A stretch of DNA of 64,000 bases from Bacteroidota bacterium (GTDB lineage: Bacteria; Bacteroidota; Bacteroidia; Cytophagales; Cyclobacteriaceae), in contig VGMW01000005.1 in the NCBI GenBank assembly GCA_016866235.1, positions 1 through 64,000 of the forward strand, read 5' to 3'. Positions 24,681 through 33,550 of this stretch are shown here, one piece after another. The stretch's first letter is position 1. Each line of letters starts with the position of its first letter. Both the position numbers and the translations under genes were made by a program. The notes under the pieces are model-generated. The model was not told the DNA's origin. It worked only from the letters and a program-made list of their open reading frames with translations, and made no database searches.

Positions 24681-26366
24681 ATGTCCGCTCGGAACAGATT
24701 TTTTGTACTGATAATCGTCTTACTTCAAACTTTTGGCGGAGAACCATTGTTTGGTCAGGGCTTAAAGTCCAATCGTCCCAACATCATTTTTATCATGGCC
24801 GATGACCACGCCTACCAGGCAATCTCCGCCTATGGAAGTCAATTGATCAAAACGCCGAACATCGACCGCATCGCCAAAGCCGGTATGTTGTTTACCCAGG
24901 CAAGCGTAACCAACTCAATTTGTGCGCCTTCTCGTGCTACCATTTTAACGGGTAAACATTCACATCTAAACGGAAAAATTGATAACCATTTCAATTTCGA
25001 TACCACCAATGTAACCTTCCCTCAGTTGTTTCAAAAAGCAGGGTACCAAACGGCCATGTTTGGCAAGCTCCATTTTGGAAACAATCCAAAGGGATTTGAT
25101 CAGTTTAAAATTTTACCAGGTCAAGGTTCATACTACAATCCTGACTTCATTACTAAAAATGAAGGCAACATTCGGGTAGAAGGTTACGTCACAGACCTCA
25201 TCACCGATATGACCATCGATTGGCTGGATAAGGAGCGAAAAGCTGATCAACCTTTTTTACTCATGTACCTTCATAAGGCGCCACATCGGTCGTGGATGAT
25301 GGCTGAACGTCATATGGATGAGTTTACGCGACGCTCCTTCCCGGAACCTGCTACGCTGTTTGATGACTACAAAGGCAGGTCAACACCGGTTGCGGAGGCT
25401 GAGATGAATATCCTCCGCGATATGTCGTGGTCTGGTGATAATAAAATTTTTCCAGAGGTGCTGGACAGGCTTTCCATCCCTGAAATTGGACCGGATAAGC
25501 TCAGGTTCAATGCGGAAGTCGGTAGGTTAAGTCCTGATCAGCTTGCACGATTCAAAAAATCCTTTGCGCATGTAAATGATGAATTTGAAAAGCGTTACGC
25601 TACAATGACCGATGCGGATAAAATGAGGTGGAAATATCAGCGCTATATGCAGGATTATCTGGGCACCATTAAAGCACTGGATGAAAATGTCGGCCGACTG
25701 CTCGATCACCTCGAGTCTAAAAACCTGATGGACAATACCATAATTGTCTATACCTCAGACCAGGGATTTTATCTTGGGGAGCATGGATGGTTTGATAAGC
25801 GGTTTGTTTACGATGAGTCCTTTAAAACCCCACTTTTAATTTCATGGCCCGGTAAGGTAAAACCCGGTAGTCGTTCGGATGAGCTTGTACAAAATCTGGA
25901 CTTTGCGCAAACCTTTTTGGAGGTAGCTGGAATCAATGCTCCGACCGATATGCAGGGTCAATCAATGGTTCCTGTTCTGATAGGCGAAACCAAGAAATGG
26001 AAACGGGATGCGGTTTATTATCACTACTACGAATATCCAGCAGAGCATATGGTGAACAGGCATTATGCCATCGTCACCAGAGACTATAAACTCATTCACT
26101 ATTATTTTGTCGAAGATCAGTGGGAGCTGATCGACCGTAAGAAAGATCCTAATGAATTGAAGAATGTCTACCATGACCCTGGTTATAAAAAAGTACGGGA
26201 AGATTTACATAAGCAATTGGAGGCGTTGCGGACTCAATACAAAGACAACGCGACGCTGAGTCAGCAATATGTTGATCGATTTATGGATGATGCCGATAAG
26301 GGAAAGGTTTATGGTGTCAACCGCGCCAAACTTGAGGAAGTAAAGAAGAGACAACGAAAAAATTAG
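24681..26366 (+). CDS. Exported sulfatase, S1 family
   Basis: 561 residues from ATG 24681 (a TTG 21 codons earlier is less likely), with a signal peptide ending near GEPLFGQG. The formylglycine motif CAPSR lies at residues 81-85 (Cys81). Metal ligands: Asp-Asp in IIFIMADDHAYQ and the Asp of YTSDQGFYLGEHGW. The C-terminus (YYHYYEYPAEHMVNRHYAI, WELIDRKKDPNELKNVY) is the DUF4976-type end of Bacteroidota polysaccharide sulfatases. It hydrolyses sulfate esters of glycans. A Cys-type sulfatase needs formylglycine maturation, and the maturase follows 5 bp downstream. Confidence 0.93.
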   Translation: MSARNRFFVLIIVLLQTFGGEPLFGQGLKSNRPNIIFIMADDHAYQAISAYGSQLIKTPNIDRIAKAGMLFTQASVTNSICAPSRATILTGKHSHLNGKIDNHFNFDTTNVTFPQLFQKAGYQTAMFGKLHFGNNPKGFDQFKILPGQGSYYNPDFITKNEGNIRVEGYVTDLITDMTIDWLDKERKADQPFLLMYLHKAPHRSWMMAERHMDEFTRRSFPEPATLFDDYKGRSTPVAEAEMNILRDMSWSGDNKIFPEVLDRLSIPEIGPDKLRFNAEVGRLSPDQLARFKKSFAHVNDEFEKRYATMTDADKMRWKYQRYMQDYLGTIKALDENVGRLLDHLESKNLMDNTIIVYTSDQGFYLGEHGWFDKRFVYDESFKTPLLISWPGKVKPGSRSDELVQNLDFAQTFLEVAGINAPTDMQGQSMVPVLIGETKKWKRDAVYYHYYEYPAEHMVNRHYAIVTRDYKLIHYYFVEDQWELIDRKKDPNELKNVYHDPGYKKVREDLHKQLEALRTQYKDNATLSQQYVDRFMDDADKGKVYGVNRAKLEEVKKRQRKN

Positions 26367-26371
26367 TTTAG

Positions 26372-27409
26372 GTGGAAGGTCAGAAACAAAATCTGGTGCT
26401 TCGATTTCCCCTTTTCATTTTCCTGATCCTATCTATAGGATTCTGGGTTTCTTGCTCCAGACAAAATAATCGGGACGAAACAAGCGGCAATACACCTGAA
26501 GGAATGGTGTTTGTTCAGGGAGGAAATTTTCTGATGGGTGCCCGGTCGGCTGAGTCTGGAAGGGAAGAATACCCTAAACATGAAAAAACTGTTGAATCTT
26601 TTTTCATGGATAAGACTGAGGTTACGAATGCTCAGTTCATGGAATTTGTGCGCGCAACTGGATATGTTACAACAGCGGAACAAAATATCGATTGGGCCGA
26701 ATTGAAGAAACAATTGCCGCCAGATACCCCCAAGCCCCCCGATAGTGTCCTGATTCCCGGATCCTTGGTTTTTAAAAAAACCACCGTGGCGGTAAACCTT
26801 AATGATTATTCACAGTGGTGGCAATGGAAAATTGGAGCCAGCTGGAGGCATCCTGAAGGCCCTGGCTCAGACATTAGCAATCGGATGAATCATCCTGTCG
26901 TTCATGTGTCATGGTATGATGCTCAAGCCTATGCAAAGTGGGCTGGAAAAAGGCTGCCTACGGAGGCTGAGTGGGAGTGGGCGGCTTCATCGGGTTCCTC
27001 TGATGTTGTTTATCCCTGGGGCAGTGAGTCTCCATCAGAAGCAATTGATAAAGCAAACTTTTGGCAAGGTTTTTTCCCTTACGAAAACAAGGTTGAGGAT
27101 GGTTTCTCTGGAACATCACCGGTAAAATCATTTCCACCCAATAAATTAGGTTGCTTCGATATGGCTGGGAACGTTTGGGAGTGGACTTCATCCGTATTTA
27201 CGCCAGAGGGATATGGTCGTCCTATCGTTGAAGATGCTCCCTCTTCACCCAGAGTTGTTGATGCTGTTGATGAGCGTGTTGTCAGGGGAGGATCTTTTCT
27301 GTGCAATGACTCTTATTGCAGTGGCTACAGGGTTTCAAGAAGGATGGGCTCCAGCATGGATTCGGGTCACAGCCACACAGGTTTCCGTTGTGTGAAGGAT
27401 TTACCCTGA
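26372..27409 (+). CDS. Lipoprotein formylglycine-generating enzyme (SUMF1/FGE family)
   Basis: 345 residues from a GTG at 26372, needed for the lipoprotein signal (IFLILSIGFWVSCSRQ). The FGE-sulfatase domain starts at MVFVQGGNFLMG; further landmarks are MDKTEVTNAQFMEFV, VHVSWYDAQAYAKWAGKRLP, TEAEWEWAA, NVWEWTS and RVVRGGSFLCNDSYCSGYRV. The last contains Cys311 and Cys316, spaced five apart as the catalytic Cys336/Cys341 of human FGE, so it should be an active copper-dependent sulfatase-activating oxidase and not just a C-type lectin-like relative. It is 5 bp behind the sulfatase, which is the obvious client. A lipid-anchored, exported maturase implies that the Cys is converted after export. 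Confidence 0.9.
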   Translation: MEGQKQNLVLRFPLFIFLILSIGFWVSCSRQNNRDETSGNTPEGMVFVQGGNFLMGARSAESGREEYPKHEKTVESFFMDKTEVTNAQFMEFVRATGYVTTAEQNIDWAELKKQLPPDTPKPPDSVLIPGSLVFKKTTVAVNLNDYSQWWQWKIGASWRHPEGPGSDISNRMNHPVVHVSWYDAQAYAKWAGKRLPTEAEWEWAASSGSSDVVYPWGSESPSEAIDKANFWQGFFPYENKVEDGFSGTSPVKSFPPNKLGCFDMAGNVWEWTSSVFTPEGYGRPIVEDAPSSPRVVDAVDERVVRGGSFLCNDSYCSGYRVSRRMGSSMDSGHSHTGFRCVKDLP

Positions 27410-27414
27410 CCAGG

Positions 27415-27438
27415 AGCCTTCAAATAAGGCTTTGTATT
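27415..27438 (+). terminator. Short hairpin after the sulfatase-FGE pair
   Basis: AGCCTT / AAGGCT stem (27415-27420, 27426-27431) with a 5-base loop, followed by TTGTATTT. Six base pairs with a broken T run: a weak intrinsic terminator. Confidence 0.4.
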
Positions 27439-27475
27439 TATATGAAAGGTGTTGCCTCGGAGCGGTGATTTTGGA

Positions 27476-27483
27476 TACTTTAG
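27476..27483 (+). promoter_or_regulatory. Probable -7 box before the S10 peptidase gene
   Basis: TACTTTAG is one mismatch from TAnnTTTG; a TTG about 21 bp earlier (27452) could be part of the -33 element. The gene starts at 27503. Confidence 0.35.
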
Positions 27484-27502
27484 CCCTTATCAAATCAAAA
27501 CC

Positions 27503-28978
27503 ATGAAACATTCACTACTACTTTTTTTGATCGCTTTTACGATCAATGCCGCCAGTGCGCAGCGGATTTTGGAAGGCGAATCGACCGTTTCCTCTACTGG
27601 TGCTGTAACCATCAAGGGAAAGAGGATTCCCTACACAGCCACTGCCGGAACGCAACCGGTTTGGAGCAATGATGGGAAAGTAATTGCTTCTCTGTTTTAT
27701 ACGTATTACGAACGGACCGATGTGGTTGACAGGGCGTCTAGACCACTGATTATGTCCTTTAACGGAGGCCCCGGCTCTGCATCGGTATGGATGCACGTTG
27801 CCTACACCGGCCCTAAAATTCTGGAAATCGATTCTGAAGGCTATCCTGTGCAACCTTATGGTGTGAAAGACAATCCTCACTCCGTACTCGATGTGGCTGA
27901 TATTGTTTTTATAGATCCGGTTAACACCGGCTACAGCAGAATCCTTGATAAGGATGCTAAACGGGATGAATTTTTTGGCGTGAATGCCGACATCAAATAT
28001 CTGGCCGAGTGGCTGAATACTTTTGTGACGAGAAAAAATCGTTGGCAGTCTCCTAAATATTTAATAGGGGAGAGTTATGGAACCACCCGCGTATCGGGCT
28101 TGGCCCTTGAGCTGCAAAATGCACAGTGGATGTACCTGAATGGCGTCGTATTGGTTTCTCCAACAGAGCTGGGCATCAACCGCGGAGATCAGATTGAAGC
28201 AGCCAATCGCTTGCCTTATTTCACCGCAGCGGCATGGTACCATAAAGCACTTCCTGCAGAACTTCAAAAGCGTGACCTTACCGATGTACTGGCTGAAGTA
28301 GAGAAATACACGATCAATGAGGTAATTCCTGTAATCGCTCAAGGAGGGTTTGTTGATAATGCTCGGAGAAATCAGGTCGCTGAAAAAATGGCCTGGTATT
28401 CCGGAATCTCGTCTAAAGTCATTCTTCAGCATAACCTGGATGTACCTACTGCCTACTTTTGGAAAGAGCTGCTTCGCGATCGTGGAGGCTACACAGTTGG
28501 TCGCCTCGATTCCCGATATCTGGGAATCGATCGTAAAGACGCAGGGGATCGTCCGGATTACAATTCAGAGCTTACTTCCTGGCTCCACAGCTTTACACCG
28601 GCCATCAACTACTATCTCCGTGAAGTTTTGAAATACAAAACCGATGTCAAATACAACATGTTTGGCCCGGTAAATCCATGGGATCGCAACAACGACAATA
28701 CAGGTGTAAACCTTCGTCAGGCAATGGCTCAGAATCCTTACCTGAACGTGATGTTTCAGTGTGGTTATTTTGATGGAGCCACTACCTACTTTGAAGCGAA
28801 ATACACCATGTGGCAATTGGATCCCAGCGGTAAATTCAAGGATCGCTTCAGATTTGAAGGTTACCGCAGTGGTCACATGATGTACCTAAGAGAGGAGGAT
28901 CTGGCCACGGCCAACGACCATCTCAGAGATTTTGTGACGAAGACCACGCCTAAAAAAGGCGTGCCGGCGAAATATTAA
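27503..28978 (+). CDS. Secreted S10 family serine carboxypeptidase
   Basis: 491 residues from ATG 27503 (LLLFLIAFTINAASAQ signal peptide); a TTG 18 codons earlier lies over the promoter. S10 landmarks: oxyanion region FNGGPGSASVW, FIDPVNTGYSRI, nucleophile Ser in IGESYGTTR, then the late Asp (QCGYFDGATTY) and His (YRSGHMMYL) of the triad. The overall layout is the bacterial S10 carboxypeptidase with an alpha/beta-hydrolase core. It should remove C-terminal residues from peptides outside the cytoplasm. Confidence 0.9.
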   Translation: MKHSLLLFLIAFTINAASAQRILEGESTVSSTGAVTIKGKRIPYTATAGTQPVWSNDGKVIASLFYTYYERTDVVDRASRPLIMSFNGGPGSASVWMHVAYTGPKILEIDSEGYPVQPYGVKDNPHSVLDVADIVFIDPVNTGYSRILDKDAKRDEFFGVNADIKYLAEWLNTFVTRKNRWQSPKYLIGESYGTTRVSGLALELQNAQWMYLNGVVLVSPTELGINRGDQIEAANRLPYFTAAAWYHKALPAELQKRDLTDVLAEVEKYTINEVIPVIAQGGFVDNARRNQVAEKMAWYSGISSKVILQHNLDVPTAYFWKELLRDRGGYTVGRLDSRYLGIDRKDAGDRPDYNSELTSWLHSFTPAINYYLREVLKYKTDVKYNMFGPVNPWDRNNDNTGVNLRQAMAQNPYLNVMFQCGYFDGATTYFEAKYTMWQLDPSGKFKDRFRFEGYRSGHMMYLREEDLATANDHLRDFVTKTTPKKGVPAKY

Positions 28979-28997
28979 TTGTTGGTATATAAAAGAG

Positions 28998-29030
28998 AGC
29001 CCGGGGTTTTTAATTCCCGGGCTTTTTTTA
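28998..29030. terminator. Bidirectional intrinsic terminator between convergent genes
   Basis: AGCCCGGG (28998-29005) pairs with CCCGGGCT (29016-29023) across a 10-base loop; a run of seven T follows on the plus strand and an A run precedes it. It ends the S10 gene and overlaps the 3' end of the convergent amidohydrolase gene. Confidence 0.85.
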
Positions 29031-30353
29031 TTTCTGACGGTTGAAAACCACACTTCCGCCTTTAATAACCATCGCTGGCTTTTCGAGCAGTCGAATGTTC
29101 TCAAGGGGGTTGCCTTCCACTGCAACAAGGTCTGCTAGTTTTCCAACCTCAAGGCTACCGATGTCATGATCTGCACCAAGGAGTTTGGCCGCATTCATGG
29201 TTCCGATGGTAATTGCCTGCATCGGTGTAGCCCCAAGAATTTCAACCATATATTGAAATTCTTCTCCATTTCTGCCGTGGATGTCGCTGGTGGCATCCGT
29301 TCCTAATGCAAACAACACACCTTCCTGAAAAGCTTTTTTAAGTCTGATCCGGCGCTCTGCGGCAATCTTCCTTGCTTTTTCAAGCGCGTAAATGGGTACA
29401 CCTTTTTTCTCCCCGTCACGCACGATCTCCTCCAAAATGATAAGCGTAGGCACCAGGTAGGTTCCTCGTTTTTTCATCGCTTCAATGGCTTCATCATCAA
29501 CAAGGCTTCCATGATCAATTGACGCCACACCGGCTTCAACGGCTTGAAGCAATCCTGCGCCTGCATGCGCGTGGGCCATTACTTTGCGACCCAATCTGGC
29601 AGCTTCCGTAACAGCGGCTTGTAATTCCTCTACGGTCATTTGGGGAGCGCCTACCGCATCACCCACCGAAAGTATTCCTCCCGTCGCCACAATTTTTATC
29701 TGGTCGGCACCAAATTTGGCATTAAGCCGAACTTGTTTTCTTACCCCATCAGCACCATCTACAATTGCACCTGTCCCTGGTAAATCAAGGAATGGACTCC
29801 AGCCATTGACGTCGGCATGTCCGCCGGTTGTTCCCAATGCAGGTCCGGAAGCATGAATCCTTGGACCTGGAATAAGTCCACGGTTGATCGCATCACGCAG
29901 TGCAACATCAACGTACCCGAGTGAACCGGCTTCTCTAACGGTGGTGAATCCAGCCTCCAGCGTTTTTTTGGCATTCACAGTTCCGTAAATGGCGCCATGA
30001 GCAGGTGTTTCTTTTAATGCTGCTAAATCTCCACCGTCGTTGTCGATGGAGGCAAGATGGGTGTGGGCATCGATGAAGCCAGGCATTAAAGTGTGACCTT
30101 TTAACTCAATGATTTTTGTTCCGGTAGGAATTTTTATTTCACCAGTCTTGCCGGCGGCAGTTATCCTTTCACCTTGGATGATAATAGTTCCGGTATTAAT
30201 GAGTTGCCCGTTACCGGTAATAATCCTATCTGCTTTGACAGCGAAGGTTTCTTTATTTTGACCAAAGAGAATTGAGGTTGACCCAATAAGCATTACGAAT
30301 AAACAGACCAAGGGTCCTTGGAATGGAAAAATGGAGGGTTTGAAATGTGTCAT
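29028..30353 (-). CDS. Secreted amidohydrolase (Xaa-Pro dipeptidase/imidazolonepropionase-like)
   Basis: 441 residues, signal peptide VCLFVMLIGSTSILFGQ. Composite amidohydrolase fold: small beta domain (RIITGNGQLINTGTIIIQGE), metal ligands HTH in PGFIDAHTHLASI, Lys in QIKIVATGG (carboxylated Lys position), His in KVMAHAHAG, His in VASIDHGSLV and Asp in FALGTDATSD. It closes with LEVGKLADLVAVEGNPLEN, typical of the family. The subgroup includes prolidase-like peptidases and amidases; an exported form fits peptide scavenging with the S10 and M28 enzymes. Its 3' end lies in the shared terminator. Confidence 0.88.
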   Translation of the reverse strand: MTHFKPSIFPFQGPLVCLFVMLIGSTSILFGQNKETFAVKADRIITGNGQLINTGTIIIQGERITAAGKTGEIKIPTGTKIIELKGHTLMPGFIDAHTHLASIDNDGGDLAALKETPAHGAIYGTVNAKKTLEAGFTTVREAGSLGYVDVALRDAINRGLIPGPRIHASGPALGTTGGHADVNGWSPFLDLPGTGAIVDGADGVRKQVRLNAKFGADQIKIVATGGILSVGDAVGAPQMTVEELQAAVTEAARLGRKVMAHAHAGAGLLQAVEAGVASIDHGSLVDDEAIEAMKKRGTYLVPTLIILEEIVRDGEKKGVPIYALEKARKIAAERRIRLKKAFQEGVLFALGTDATSDIHGRNGEEFQYMVEILGATPMQAITIGTMNAAKLLGADHDIGSLEVGKLADLVAVEGNPLENIRLLEKPAMVIKGGSVVFNRQK

Positions 30354-30377
30354 ATTTGAATGCGAGTTTTTAAAAGA

Positions 30378-31253
30378 CTATTTGAGTTGATTGGATAGAA
30401 AATCAAAACTTTCTTTTAGGGTTGTAAATACGTCACCAGCGGTTTTATCCATTTCAATAACCAGGAATTCCACCTGTTCTGCTGCTTTCAATATGGAAGG
30501 AATGTCCACACTCCCTTTACCCAATGCGGTCATAGGGTCAGGATTGTCGGTTGCCAGTGAATCGTGGTAAACGGCTGGTCCGTCTTTCATGTGCAGCAGC
30601 TTTACCCGCTTGCCATAGCGTCTGATGATCGAGGCTGGGTCCATTCCGGCAACTTTTATCCAGTACACATCCAATTCAAAAAATATTTCCGGTTCCAGCT
30701 CCTGGTGCAGCAAATCGAAAGGAAATGTTTTGCCTGTTTTGTTTCTGAATTCCCACCAATGGTTATGAAGACCGAAGGACAGGCCATTTGATTGAGCAAA
30801 TCTGTAGGCCTCGTTATATACCCTGATCAATTCATAAACGCCTTCTTCTGAATTGTATCGCTTGTCTTCGGGCCAACCGTGCCATACAAGGGTACTGCAA
30901 TCATAGGCCTTGGCGGTTTCGATGAAAGTTTTTTTAAAATCCCCTTGAGGAATTTCAATGTGAGCGGAAATGGGCTTTAGGCCAGTTTGCTTCAGCCAAT
31001 CAGCAGCGCTCTGCAGGCTTACACCCTCGGGCCAAAAAGCAGTTTCCACTTGTCGGAAGCCGATATCGTATAGTTTTTGTAAGGATTTCATCGGATCAAC
31101 AGCAATCGCTTCCCGAATGGTATACAACTGAACCGCGATTTGCTTGTGCCTTGTATCTTTTATAAAGCTCAAGGAGGAGTTTGGATTTAGAATTGATAAA
31201 ACAGGCGCAGAAGCAATTGCTTTGATGATTTTTCTTCTTTTAGCAGATTCCAT
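30378..31253 (-). CDS. Exported sugar phosphate isomerase/epimerase-like TIM barrel
   Basis: 291 residues from ATG 31253; a TTG seven codons earlier is possible. The start KRRKIIKAIASAPVLS is a Tat-like signal. AP-endonuclease-2/xylose-isomerase-like barrel: IAVQLYTIREAI, FRQVETAFWPEG, LKPISAHIEIPQ, LHNHWWEF, FELDVYWIKVAG, LLHMKDGP and VEFLVIEMD, which carry the His/Glu/Asp metal ligands. Related proteins are inositol or sugar isomerases. It is 24 bp upstream of the amidohydrolase gene, same strand, probably one transcript; the shared pathway is not apparent. Confidence 0.83.
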   Translation of the reverse strand: MESAKRRKIIKAIASAPVLSILNPNSSLSFIKDTRHKQIAVQLYTIREAIAVDPMKSLQKLYDIGFRQVETAFWPEGVSLQSAADWLKQTGLKPISAHIEIPQGDFKKTFIETAKAYDCSTLVWHGWPEDKRYNSEEGVYELIRVYNEAYRFAQSNGLSFGLHNHWWEFRNKTGKTFPFDLLHQELEPEIFFELDVYWIKVAGMDPASIIRRYGKRVKLLHMKDGPAVYHDSLATDNPDPMTALGKGSVDIPSILKAAEQVEFLVIEMDKTAGDVFTTLKESFDFLSNQLK

Positions 31254-31344
31254 GGCAGGATTCAATTTGCTCAAATTAACCCTTTAAATTCAAACCATTG
31301 AAAGCCCAACGGGCTAAAGACTAACTTTGATTCAAAAAATTACC

Positions 31345-31593
31345 ATGACCATTTTCCTCAAGCTGCTTTTTGTCGGGTTCATCATCTTGATTGCCGCCAT
31401 TGGGGCCAACGTATTCACACAAAAAATAGGAATTGTGGGTTGGTATGATTTTTTATCCCGATGGTCAACAGAAGGCGGAAGTGTTTTTAGTGAACTTCGT
31501 CTCCTGGATTACCTCTGGCTATTTATTGGCTATCCAACATTTCTTGGGCTCGCGGCATTGGCCGGTGACAAATGCTGGCAGCTTTTAAAGTGA
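31345..31593 (+). CDS. Small membrane protein, unknown
   Basis: 82 residues from ATG 31345 (a TTG six codons earlier would also work). Two hydrophobic helices, FLKLLFVGFIILIAAIGANV and YLWLFIGYPTFLGLAALAG, bracket a loop with acidic and aromatic residues. No family recognised. It is convergent with the DoxX-like gene, 7 bp away. A small AGCCC/GGGCT hairpin without a T run precedes it (31303-31315). Confidence 0.6.
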   Translation: MTIFLKLLFVGFIILIAAIGANVFTQKIGIVGWYDFLSRWSTEGGSVFSELRLLDYLWLFIGYPTFLGLAALAGDKCWQLLK

Positions 31594-31600
31594 GCTTAGA

Positions 31601-32005
31601 TTATTTAGAACGCTCTTCCGTAAAAACAGTCCACCAAACCCATAGGACAAGCAACGGGTGAACCAAAATCAGTCTGATCCAGGCAATGGTTGGTGTTATG
31701 GTAAAAGGTCCGAGCGTTAAATTGCCCTTTTGGATAAAATGAATGTGGCTCGGTATGAACGCCACCAATAGAAAAATCAATCCCCACCCGGCTACTTTTC
31801 TGAAAGGTGTTTGAAGCAGCAGGACAGCAAAACCGATTTCTGCCAATCCAGATACAACATTGATCAGCTTATCCCATTCGCGAAGATAGTCTGGAATAAG
31901 TGGATAGTAGGATTCGGGTGTAATGAAGTGATTGGTGCCGGCAATGGTGAAGAACAATATTAAGGACCAGCGCGACAGTCGCCTGAGGGTGACCTTCCTT
32001 TCCAT
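31601..32005 (-). CDS. DoxX family membrane protein
   Basis: 134 residues, four membrane helices, with TIAGTNHFITPESYYPLIPD near the N-terminus and NVVSGLAEIGFAVLLL in helix 2. This is the short DoxX form that often carries an N-terminal H-F-x-x-P motif. It starts 14 bp downstream of the APC permease gene's stop and probably shares its transcript. Role unknown beyond a suggested redox or thiol link for the family. It is distinct in sequence from the DoxX-like protein at 7.6 kb. Confidence 0.85.
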   Translation of the reverse strand: MERKVTLRRLSRWSLILFFTIAGTNHFITPESYYPLIPDYLREWDKLINVVSGLAEIGFAVLLLQTPFRKVAGWGLIFLLVAFIPSHIHFIQKGNLTLGPFTITPTIAWIRLILVHPLLVLWVWWTVFTEERSK

Positions 32006-32019
32006 AACAAGTAACTATT

Positions 32020-33450
32020 TTAATCGGGGTTAATGTTTTTGTTTTTTCGGCTCCAAAAATACCAAAAAGGAACACCTGTCAAGGTCAATCCGACCCCCAA
32101 AAGTGCCTCCCTTGGCTTGGTGGTGAAGGTAATGATCACCAACGCAAGACAGAATAAAATAAATAGTGCAGGTACAACAGGGTAGCCCCAGGCTTTATAG
32201 GGCCTCTGTGCTTCCGGCTCCTTCACACGCAGTATGAAAACGCCGAGTGTTGTTGCGGCATAAAAAATGAAAGAGGCAAACACCAGCATATCGGTGAGTT
32301 GATCAAAGCTTCCGGAAAGGACCAGCAAGGAAGCCCATACTGCCTGAAGCAATAAAGCTTTCGAGGGTGTATGGTATCGTGGATGAATATAGGAGGCCAG
32401 TTTAAAAAAAAGTCCATCCTTTGCCATGGCATAATACAGCCTCGGTGGAGGCATGACGGTACTGTTGGTGGCCCCAAAAGTTGTAAACAGAATTAAAACG
32501 GACATGAATATAGCACCACCATTGCCCAGGAAGCTTTGCACTACCGCGATGGCAGCGATGGTGTTTTGTGTTTGATGGGCTTCAATTATTTTATCAACCG
32601 GCAAAACATAGAGATAAGTAAAATTAATGGCTGTATAAACGGCCATGATAAACAGTACACCACCAACAAGCGCCAAAGGAAGATTGCGGTTGGCATTTTT
32701 GATTTCAGCACCCAGATAACCGATGCTACTCCATCCTTCAAAAGCCCAGAAGGCGGCCAACATCGCTGCGAAAAAATGTTGCAAGAAAATGAGGCTGTTC
32801 CATGTTCCAGGGAAGTGACTACTATCCGTGGTGGTAAGGTGTGCTGCGCTACCTCCTCCTATGGTGAGCCCCAAAACTATAATCGCAATTATGCTGATGG
32901 TTACCGCTACTAAAACATATCGACTGAGACCTTCACCTGTTTTGGCTCCGAGTATATTGAAGAAGGTTAAAGCAACGACCAGAAATATGGTCAACGCCTT
33001 GACGCCGAAATTGTCAAAAGGGGTGAAAATCCCAAACAGATTGATGGCAGCGATGCTATCCGGTAATTCAGGTAATGGAACAAGGTTATTAAAGGACTGA
33101 GAAAATACGTAGGCAATGGAGGCAAGCGCAGAGGAGCGAATTACAGTAAAACAGGACCACCCGAACAGGAATGCAAAAAACCGATTGTAAATCCTCTTGA
33201 AATAAACATACTCTCCACCTGCCCCGGCCATCATACTGGCAACCTCTGCATTACTGAGCGCTCCAAATAATGTAATGAGTCCTGCTGCAACCCAGGCGAA
33301 AATTACCAGTAGGGGTGAACCAAGTTCCGCCGCCATCGGTGCCACTTTTTTGTAGACCCCGGAACCAATGACAGAACTTACCACCAGTATGAAGGTGGCA
33401 AAGAGGCCAAGCGATCGGATTAACCCCGGTTTTTCATCAGGTTGCATCAT
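32020..33450 (-). CDS. APC superfamily amino acid permease
   Basis: 476 residues, 12 membrane helices. The helix 1 motif VVSSVIGSGVYKKVAPMAAE (G-S-G substrate loop) and helix 6 region FWAFEGWSSIGYLGAEIKN are those of the LAT-like/amino acid-polyamine-organocation transporters. The C-terminal YKAWGYPVVPALFILFCLAL is typical of the same branch. It takes up amino acids, which fits the surrounding peptidases (S10, S8, amidohydrolase). Exact substrates are not readable. Confidence 0.9.
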   Translation of the reverse strand: MMQPDEKPGLIRSLGLFATFILVVSSVIGSGVYKKVAPMAAELGSPLLVIFAWVAAGLITLFGALSNAEVASMMAGAGGEYVYFKRIYNRFFAFLFGWSCFTVIRSSALASIAYVFSQSFNNLVPLPELPDSIAAINLFGIFTPFDNFGVKALTIFLVVALTFFNILGAKTGEGLSRYVLVAVTISIIAIIVLGLTIGGGSAAHLTTTDSSHFPGTWNSLIFLQHFFAAMLAAFWAFEGWSSIGYLGAEIKNANRNLPLALVGGVLFIMAVYTAINFTYLYVLPVDKIIEAHQTQNTIAAIAVVQSFLGNGGAIFMSVLILFTTFGATNSTVMPPPRLYYAMAKDGLFFKLASYIHPRYHTPSKALLLQAVWASLLVLSGSFDQLTDMLVFASFIFYAATTLGVFILRVKEPEAQRPYKAWGYPVVPALFILFCLALVIITFTTKPREALLGVGLTLTGVPFWYFWSRKNKNINPD

Positions 33451-33505
33451 GCATAATAATGGATGAATGCATAAAACACAAGGTTAAACTCAAAGGATTA
33501 TTGTA

Positions 33506-33513
33506 CATCTTTG
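33506..33513 (+). promoter_or_regulatory. Possible -7 box before S8 protease gene
   Basis: CATCTTTG matches TAnnTTTG except for the first base, 37 bp before the ATG at 33551. No convincing -33 element. Confidence 0.3.
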
Positions 33514-33550
33514 CCTCGGTCCGTCAATCAATTTGAATCCTCAATTCAAT

